Assembly: GCF_022919095.1 (NCBI RefSeq)
Contig: NZ_CP095073.1
Location: forward strand, 3,038,001-3,102,000
DNA from: Halobacillus salinarum
Lineage (GTDB): Bacteria > Bacillota > Bacilli > Bacillales > Halobacillaceae
DNA: 64,000 nt
Reading direction: 5' to 3'
The notes under the pieces are model-generated. The model worked only from the letters and a program-made list of their open reading frames with translations, made no database searches and was not told the DNA's origin. Positions 58,915 to 64,000 of this stretch are shown here, in pieces. The position numbers and the translations under genes are program-made. Positions within the stretch are counted from its first letter, which is position 1; each line of letters starts with the position of its first letter.

Positions 58915-59340
58915 GTGAAGATTTTCGTTGCTGAACAACCTGACCAAAAGACAGACGCCTTTCTTGTTAGGCGTCTCGTTTTTATTGAGGAGCAAAAAGT
59001 TCCGGAAGATTTGGAACATGATGAATATGATAAAGATGCTGTGCACCTGGTAGGCTACGAAAATGGCCGGCCGGTTGCAGCTGCTAGAATTCGTTTTGCA
59101 GGTGATTATGGCAAGCTTGAAAGAATCTGTGTGCTTGTGGAAAAGCGGGGACTTTCATATGGGAAGCAGATGATTCAATTTATGGAAGAGGTTATTCATA
59201 ACCAAAACTATTCGCTCGTAAAGCTAAACGCGCAGACGCATGCAGAAAGTTTTTATAAGTCTCTGGACTACAAGACGGTATCAGAACCTTTTATGGATGC
59301 TGGTATTCCCCATGTAGCCATGCTTAAAACGATGACTTAA
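58915..59340 (+). CDS. yjcF: YjcF, GNAT acetyltransferase
   Basis: 141 residues from GTG 58915 (GAGGAG upstream), one base after the yjcG stop. R-L-V-F-I-E-E-Q-K-V-P near the N-terminus and L-E-R-I-C-V ... R-G-L-S-Y-G-K-Q for acetyl-CoA binding. Confidence 0.88.
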   Translation: MKIFVAEQPDQKTDAFLVRRLVFIEEQKVPEDLEHDEYDKDAVHLVGYENGRPVAAARIRFAGDYGKLERICVLVEKRGLSYGKQMIQFMEEVIHNQNYSLVKLNAQTHAESFYKSLDYKTVSEPFMDAGIPHVAMLKTMT

Positions 59341-59367
59341 CACCTGCTGAATAGAGCAGGTGTTTTT
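59339..59367 (+). terminator. Terminator of yjcH-yjcG-yjcF
   Basis: AACACCTGCT with AGCAGGTGTT, then TTT. Confidence 0.85.
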
Positions 59368-59430
59368 GTATATTTTCCATAGTTCTTGACCACAATGGCT
59401 AACAGCTTAGGAAACGGGGAATGAGAAACT

Positions 59431-60105
59431 ATGGAATATGCAAGAATATGCGTTGAAACGATCTTTGGGTTTGCTGCTCTTTTTCTCTTGACGAAGGTCC
59501 TTGGTAAAACGCAGATTACTCAAATCACGGCCTTTGACTTTATTTCCGCGCTTGTTCTTGGTGAGCTTGTCGGAAATGCTCTTTATGATGATAAAGTTGG
59601 AATCCCCAAGATAGGCTTCGCGGTCATTCTCTGGGGAATACTTATTTACTCGACTGAGTTCATTACTAACAAATACAAAGGAACGCGGGGGATTCTGGAA
59701 GGGCGCCCTTCTCTTGTCATTCATAAAGGCAGATTGATGAGAGATGAATTGAAAAATAGCAATTTAGACATCAATCAGCTCCAGCATTTATTGCGGTCCA
59801 AAAGTGTATTCTCGGTTCAGGATGTTGAATATGCGGTTTTAGAGACGGACGGAACCATTTCAGTGATGAAAAAACCTGCCCAGCAGAACGCCACCAAAGA
59901 GGATCTCAACATTCCTCTTAAGTCTTCTCCGCTTCCAATGACAATGATCAGCGATGGAGAAGTGTTGTGGGACAACCTGGAAGAAGCGGGATTTGATGAA
60001 GATTGGCTGAAGCAGCAGCTGCAATTTCAGGAAATTACAGACGTAAAAAAAGTTCTTTATGCCGAGTACAAAGAAGGAGAGCAGTTATTTGTTCTCCCTT
60101 TCTAA
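59431..60105 (+). CDS. DUF421 (YetF-type) membrane protein
   Basis: 224 residues. Three membrane helices in the first 80 residues, then the conserved cytosolic domain (I-T-A-F-D-F-I, R-G-I-L-E-G-R-P, Q-D-V-E-Y-A-V-L-E). GGGGAAT precedes the ATG. Bacillus paralogues sit in spore or cell membranes; function unclear. Overlaps the convergent MBL gene by 21 bp. Confidence 0.85.
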   Translation: MEYARICVETIFGFAALFLLTKVLGKTQITQITAFDFISALVLGELVGNALYDDKVGIPKIGFAVILWGILIYSTEFITNKYKGTRGILEGRPSLVIHKGRLMRDELKNSNLDINQLQHLLRSKSVFSVQDVEYAVLETDGTISVMKKPAQQNATKEDLNIPLKSSPLPMTMISDGEVLWDNLEEAGFDEDWLKQQLQFQEITDVKKVLYAEYKEGEQLFVLPF

Positions 60106-60996
60106 CGGGTAAAAAACCCAGTGAAATTGATCAATCTGGTCAGTAATTACGTTCTCCTGCAATAAAGCCAGTACGTAAGCGGTGACAGCTGTTCGATATA
60201 ACAGCCACTGCGAGAGCTGGTCGGCTTTTACCTCAAATGCTGTACACATGGCAGCCACAATCTGCTCATGCGTTGCCCCGCCTTGCTGCTCTGTTATATA
60301 CATGTGCAGCCAAGCCAACAATTGATCGTGATAATCTAAATTTGCCTGTACCGTGCTTTTGAAGTCCTCTTCATATTTTCCATGACCGGGAACGGCACCT
60401 TCACACTCCAAGGACTGCAGCCGCTTCAGGCTGTTTTTTGCTGATTGTACATCAGTGACGTAGGGAATTTTATGTTTGCGAAGTACTTTCACTCCAAAAT
60501 AAGCATCCGCTGCAAAAAGGATCTTTTGATACCGTACTGCCAGTTGATGGTAACTGTGGCCGGGAAGTAATAATGCCTCAAAGCTTAGATTTCCTGCCTC
60601 TATTTTCTCTTCTGAAACTACTTCGTCTATTCTTACAGGCCTCCCTTGCAGAAACTTATTGTTCAGCTCAGGCAGCGGATCGTTTCCGCCAAATAAATAC
60701 AAAGGCTCAATGGAAGGATTGGCCAAAATTGCTTCTTCAAATACAGGGGCAATGGTATGTAACGGAAATTGTTCTTGCAAATAGGCTGCTCCCCCATAAT
60801 GATCCGTATGGGCATGGGTAATAAAAAGGTGCGTTAAAGGAAGTTCCCGGCTGCGAAGTTCTTTAAGCACCTTTTTTATGGATGACTGATCGATACCGGC
60901 ATCGATGAGCATACCGGTATCTCCCTTAGTGATGTAACCAATATTGACTGTTCCATAATAAACATAGCAATGTTCATTTATCTTCTGAAAAGACAT
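60085..60996 (-). CDS. MBL-fold metallohydrolase
   Basis: 303 residues. T-H-A-H-T-D-H and later P-G-H-S-Y and A-D-A give the binuclear metal site of the glyoxalase II/lactonase-like group. The C-terminal 80 residues are helical (winged-helix-like). Substrate not predictable. Confidence 0.85.
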   Translation of the reverse strand: MSFQKINEHCYVYYGTVNIGYITKGDTGMLIDAGIDQSSIKKVLKELRSRELPLTHLFITHAHTDHYGGAAYLQEQFPLHTIAPVFEEAILANPSIEPLYLFGGNDPLPELNNKFLQGRPVRIDEVVSEEKIEAGNLSFEALLLPGHSYHQLAVRYQKILFAADAYFGVKVLRKHKIPYVTDVQSAKNSLKRLQSLECEGAVPGHGKYEEDFKSTVQANLDYHDQLLAWLHMYITEQQGGATHEQIVAAMCTAFEVKADQLSQWLLYRTAVTAYVLALLQENVITDQIDQFHWVFYPLERENK

Positions 60997-61021
60997 AAGA
61001 ATAACTCCCTTTAGCTCTTTC

Positions 61022-61318
61022 TTAAATACTTTCGCTAAAGTTTCTGCCTTTTCCTGTTAACCGTGAAAAAACCTGTTCTTTCTGTTCCGGCTGTTGTTTT
61101 TGACTTGCCATATGCACATGATGAGGAGTGTATAGTGCCGGGGACAGCTCTTGAAATTGTTTGCGATCTTCTTCCCGTTTTTTGTATTGATCTGTTAACT
61201 TACTGTCCAGTGTTGCTTTAAATACTTGGTTCAATTCAAAAGGAGATCTTTCCTTACGAACGTTTCTCTGCTGGTAATCATTATATTGAAAATGTGTAAT
61301 TGGCAGAATATATCCCAT
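61022..61318 (-). CDS. Uncharacterised host protein
   Basis: 98 residues from ATG 61318 (GGAGGAGAG upstream). Gln/Lys-rich with N-terminal Y-I-L-P-I-T-H-F-Q-Y. Lies among spore-coat genes, so a sporulation role is possible. Confidence 0.6.
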   Translation of the reverse strand: MGYILPITHFQYNDYQQRNVRKERSPFELNQVFKATLDSKLTDQYKKREEDRKQFQELSPALYTPHHVHMASQKQQPEQKEQVFSRLTGKGRNFSESI

Positions 61319-61378
61319 GGTCTCTCCTCCTCTTTTTTCTACCATACCCTTAATGATGGGAAACAAACCTAGCTCCTC

Positions 61379-61588
61379 TTATTCAAAAAATTTCTCGATA
61401 TTTCCCATTTGTTTTGAAATGAATTTATCTAATTCACCCATTCGTTTAGTGAATTGCTTCTCCCAGGCGTTAAAATCATTTTCCCAGCCGTTTAACTTTT
61501 TCTCCGGCTGTTTTATGATTCCATTAAACTTGCTTGTTTCCTCGTGAATCTCCTTTAAGATTTGGTGGAGTGGTTTTGGCTTACTCAT
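61379..61588 (-). CDS. Small host protein coupled to the YjcA-like gene
   Basis: 69 residues; ATG 61588 overlaps the stop of the upstream gene (ATGA). Helical with W-E-N-D-F-N-A-W-E-K-Q-F repeats. Function unknown. Confidence 0.6.
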   Translation of the reverse strand: MSKPKPLHQILKEIHEETSKFNGIIKQPEKKLNGWENDFNAWEKQFTKRMGELDKFISKQMGNIEKFFE

Positions 61589-61917
61589 AAATACCGTTGA
61601 CTCCATCCATAGATCAACGCTTGCATCCCGGCAATCGCGAACAGCAATACCAACAGCCAGCCATATGGGACAAAAATGTACATGATGATTACAAAAGCAG
61701 ACGCCCATACCCCAACGCACCAAAAACAGCTCAGACCTTCCCCTATCCAGCCATTAGGCTCGATCCATTGTTCCTCTTCTCCTTGGTCATTTATATGCAC
61801 GGTTGTCACCATAAATGGTTTTCTCAGCCATTCCATAATTGTGTCTTCTACAATTAAACGGGTAATCCTGAAACTAGCTAACGCAAAGATGAATAGTTCA
61901 AGCCAGCTTAAATTCAT
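61585..61917 (-). CDS. DUF1360 sporulation protein (YjcA-like)
   Basis: 110 residues from ATG 61917 (AAAGGAGG upstream). Two to three membrane helices; L-A-S-F-R-I-T-R-L-I-V-E-D and F-W-C-V-G-V-W are DUF1360 motifs. B. subtilis YjcA is its relative in the same chromosomal neighbourhood. Confidence 0.8.
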   Translation of the reverse strand: MNLSWLELFIFALASFRITRLIVEDTIMEWLRKPFMVTTVHINDQGEEEQWIEPNGWIGEGLSCFWCVGVWASAFVIIMYIFVPYGWLLVLLFAIAGMQALIYGWSQRYL

Positions 61918-61940
61918 AATTATTCCTCCTCCTTTATGTA

Positions 61941-61976
61941 AAAAAAGGACCACTACTTAAACGTAGCGGCCCCTTT
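61941..61976 (-). terminator. Terminator of the 61981 gene
   Basis: GGGGCCGCTAC pairs imperfectly with GTAGTGGTCC on the minus strand, followed by seven U. Confidence 0.75.
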
Positions 61977-61980
61977 ATGC

Positions 61981-62208
61981 TTAGATCCAGGAAAATCCTC
62001 CACGATGATCATTGTTGGATTCATTTTCGTTCTCAGCACGTACGTTATTTTCCTGAGCCTCTTCATTTCTACGGCGCGGACCACCGAAGAAAGGGTCGAC
62101 ACGATCTTGATTGTCATGATGACGCTGCGGCTCGATAACCACGTTATCTGCTTTTATAACAAGGTCTTTGACATGGATAACCCTTTTTTGTTCATGTTTT
62201 TCAGACAT
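61981..62208 (-). CDS. Probable spore-coat-associated small protein
   Basis: 75 residues from ATG 62208 (AAGGAGATG upstream). V-I-H-V-K-D-L-V-I-K-A-D-N-V-V-I-E-P, then a low-complexity Asn/Glu/Arg tail like many coat proteins. Divergent from the CotZ-type gene. Family not named. Confidence 0.55.
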   Translation of the reverse strand: MSEKHEQKRVIHVKDLVIKADNVVIEPQRHHDNQDRVDPFFGGPRRRNEEAQENNVRAENENESNNDHRGGFSWI

Positions 62209-62327
62209 TCGATTCATCTCCTTATTAAAAGTCACTGTTAATCTATGGTGATTCGCCTTATTCAGTATAGTCATACGCCCAAGATAGGAGAAAAACTCTG
62301 TGATTTTAAGAATTAAGCCAAATGCCC

Positions 62328-62356
62328 ACACCGTCTATACCCAGAGACATATTCTA
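62328..62356 (+). promoter_or_regulatory. Possible SigK promoter of the CotZ-type gene
   Basis: CATATTCTA (62348-62356) fits the SigK -10 CATA-N3-TA, and an AC lies about 16 nt upstream as in the -35 motif. Confidence 0.5.
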
Positions 62357-62398
62357 ATAAAGACATTACGTCAATACGTAAGGGAAGGGGAAAATTCA

Positions 62399-62896
62399 AT
62401 GAGCTGTGGTAAAAATTACGATTCAGGAAGTTGTGTAATCGATATTTTAAGAGATATCGTAGATGCTCAAAACGATGTTCTCACAGATTGTATGACAAGT
62501 TGCGAACAGTCAATTGCAGACCTATTGGGCGATACTGGAGGAGGAACTGGACTTGACACAGTCCCAGTCATCCTTTACTGCAAAGGAACTTGCAAACCTT
62601 TCAAAGGGTTTGGATCAAGAAAATTCGATGACTATTGCAATGTTAAAGGAAGCTTTTTCTTCCGCGTCAAATCTGTAGATGATGATGGTTGTGCAATTCT
62701 TGAGTTATTGTTCTCAGAACGTCTGCTTGAAAATAACGCAGACTCCGCAGAAGATAACGGATGTCACAAACGTTTTGATCCTGAATCTCCAGCTGAACAA
62801 AATTGCAATAATTTAAGAGCTTCAGGCATTTGCATTACAGTTGACTTGAACTGCTTCTGCCATGTTACATGCCTGCCAGCAGTTGCCGCTTTATAA
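62399..62896 (+). CDS. Spore coat protein of CotY/CotZ family
   Basis: 165 residues from ATG 62399. Cys-rich (about 17), with Y-C-K-G-T-C-K-P-F and C-H-V-T-C-L. Forms disulfide-linked crust or exosporium lattices. CotY and CotZ cannot be separated from sequence alone here. Confidence 0.9.
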   Translation: MSCGKNYDSGSCVIDILRDIVDAQNDVLTDCMTSCEQSIADLLGDTGGGTGLDTVPVILYCKGTCKPFKGFGSRKFDDYCNVKGSFFFRVKSVDDDGCAILELLFSERLLENNADSAEDNGCHKRFDPESPAEQNCNNLRASGICITVDLNCFCHVTCLPAVAAL

Positions 62897-62905
62897 TAAG
62901 CAGTT

Positions 62906-62936
62906 AAAAAAACCGCGCTCATGCAGCGCGGTTTTA
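62906..62936. terminator. Bidirectional terminator between cotZ-type gene and cotO
   Basis: AACCGCGC with GCGCGGTT, A-run before and T-run after. Confidence 0.85.
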
Positions 62937-62943
62937 TTTATGT

Positions 62944-63450
62944 CTAAAACCCAATTAATCGTATATCCTGAATATCGATAAATGGGACCTCTTTTTGAAA
63001 AGGCCGTTGAAAAACTTTCATGTACACGATGCCATCTTCGTATTTCTGAATGTAACCTCTGTACTGCTCTTCATCTGTGATCACTTCACACTTCATCTTA
63101 GGTACTTGCGGAGGCAATTGGAAGAAATAGTCCACTTTTTCTTCGAGACTCATATCTCGAAACCTCTGTCTCCTTTCACGAGGCGTAATATTTTCTTTTG
63201 TCTCGCTTTTTTCCTCTTTCTTCACGATCTCGTTTTGGACAGCCACGGCTGTTTCATTATTTTCTACGTCCCCACGGCTGCGACTGCGAATTTCATTTTC
63301 CAAACTGGAGGAAGCAGACTTATCTCCTGTTGGGTTGTTCCCTTTTCTTGTTCCTCTGAAGCTTGTTTGCATAGAAACCTCTGCAGGTTTAAACGTCGGC
63401 TGGGTAATGTAGAGCATCGGAGGTTTTGCCAACCGTTTACGGTTTACCAT
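62944..63450 (-). CDS. cotO: CotO-like spore coat morphogenetic protein
   Basis: 168 residues. R-K-R-L-A-K-P-P-M-L-Y-I at the N-terminus, a charged disordered middle, and the C-terminal domain (V-D-Y-F-F-Q-L-P, then Y-R-G-Y-I-Q-K-Y). CotO directs outer coat and exosporium assembly; neighbouring CotZ fits. Confidence 0.85.
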   Translation of the reverse strand: MVNRKRLAKPPMLYITQPTFKPAEVSMQTSFRGTRKGNNPTGDKSASSSLENEIRSRSRGDVENNETAVAVQNEIVKKEEKSETKENITPRERRQRFRDMSLEEKVDYFFQLPPQVPKMKCEVITDEEQYRGYIQKYEDGIVYMKVFQRPFQKEVPFIDIQDIRLIGF

Positions 63451-63637
63451 AACGATCTCTCCTTTTCTAATTCGGTCATCATTTTATGTATATGCCCATT
63501 TATTGCAGCATGTTCATTTTCGTTACAAAAACTGGTTTTTCTACAGGATTTACGCAAATTTAACGAAGATCCTGTAGGAAAGAAAGCATTTATTCGATAA
63601 AGTTAAAGGTAAGATCACGAATTAGGAGTGTCATCTT

Positions 63638-64000
63638 GTGTCTGCAAAGCCACCTATAAACCAAACCCACCATCAACTAATGCAATGGCTGATGCAAAAA
63701 CAATTTTCGATTCACTTTCAGCCAATTGTCCATGTCCCGACCCACACCATTCAAGGCTACGAAGCATTAACTCGTATTCCTAGTAACGAGAATATAAAAA
63801 ATTCGGAACAACTGTTTCAGTGTGCTGTGGAAGCCAATCAGATCTTTCGACTTGAAAAGTTGACTAGAGAGCTTGCAATTGATTGGATAGAGCCTTATCT
63901 GCATTCAAACCAAAAGCTTTGGGTCAATTTAACCCCGGCTGTTATTCATGATGAATCCTTTACACCAGGGTTTACTCATTCCGTACTAAAGAAATCAAAG
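63638..64000 (+). CDS. EAL-domain protein, C-terminus off the window
   Basis: First 121 codons from GTG 63638 (AGGAG 9 nt upstream). F-S-I-H-F-Q-P-I-V ... G-Y-E-A-L-T-R is the start of an EAL c-di-GMP phosphodiesterase, with W-V-N-L-T-P containing the conserved Asn. Activity cannot be judged because most metal ligands lie beyond the edge. Confidence 0.85.
   Translation, partial: MSAKPPINQTHHQLMQWLMQKQFSIHFQPIVHVPTHTIQGYEALTRIPSNENIKNSEQLFQCAVEANQIFRLEKLTRELAIDWIEPYLHSNQKLWVNLTPAVIHDESFTPGFTHSVLKKSK

Overview
The window comes from a low-GC, endospore-forming Bacillota chromosome, most likely Bacillaceae. The host flanks carry a Spo0E-like regulator, a BclB-type exosporium collagen, and spore-coat genes (CotZ/CotY type, CotO, a YjcA-like DUF1360 protein) beside a yjcH-yjcG-yjcF block in the order known from Bacillus subtilis. 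No 16S or other species marker is present, so I do not name a genus.

Layout. 1-4612: host left flank (Spo0E-like fragment, cytoplasmic amidase, glycosyltransferase, collagen-like spore protein, SPOR-glucosaminidase). 4613-57340: a prophage of about 52.6 kb, bounded by a perfect 114-bp direct repeat that is the 3' half of tRNA-Val(GAC) plus its terminator. The intact tRNA lies at the integrase end (57295-57367). 57368-64000: host right flank.

Inside the prophage, from the left: a conversion cluster (lipoprotein, csrA, flagellin, GerC-like lipoprotein, small regulators) at 4.9-9.6 kb; lysis genes (9.7-11.5 kb); a siphovirus-type tail, head and packaging operon with PBSX-like portal, XkdF and terminase genes (11.7-30.7 kb); an orphan ParB-fused DNA methyltransferase; late control (sigma-like factor, XtrA); recombination and replication (RusA, DnaC-like loader, iteron-bearing initiator, RecT, YqaJ; 36.5-41.3 kb); early regulators; a divergent genetic switch with four operators (43986-44083) and a CI-type repressor; then an AT-rich cargo region of about 11 kb (44.6-55.3 kb), followed by ImmA, integrase and attR.

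The cargo is the most unusual part. One operon joins a ShosTA-like pair (phosphoribosyltransferase plus DprA-like protein), a HAD phosphatase and a Kiwa pair (KwaA/KwaB). Next come a membrane-anchored Mrr-like nuclease, a P-loop kinase, a GNAT-PUA-like/ASCH pair behind a LexA-like box, and a secreted two-gene unit. At the other end the prophage carries its own csrA-hag pair behind a consensus SigD promoter with CsrA-type GGA sites in the flagellin leader, which would let the lysogen change its flagellum using host motility control. A third candidate is a short plus-strand RNA (about 30785-30890) with its own promoter and terminator, lodged between the methyltransferase and the packaging genes. 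Several genes shorter than 60 codons, with good ribosome-binding sites, fill gaps in the early and replication modules.
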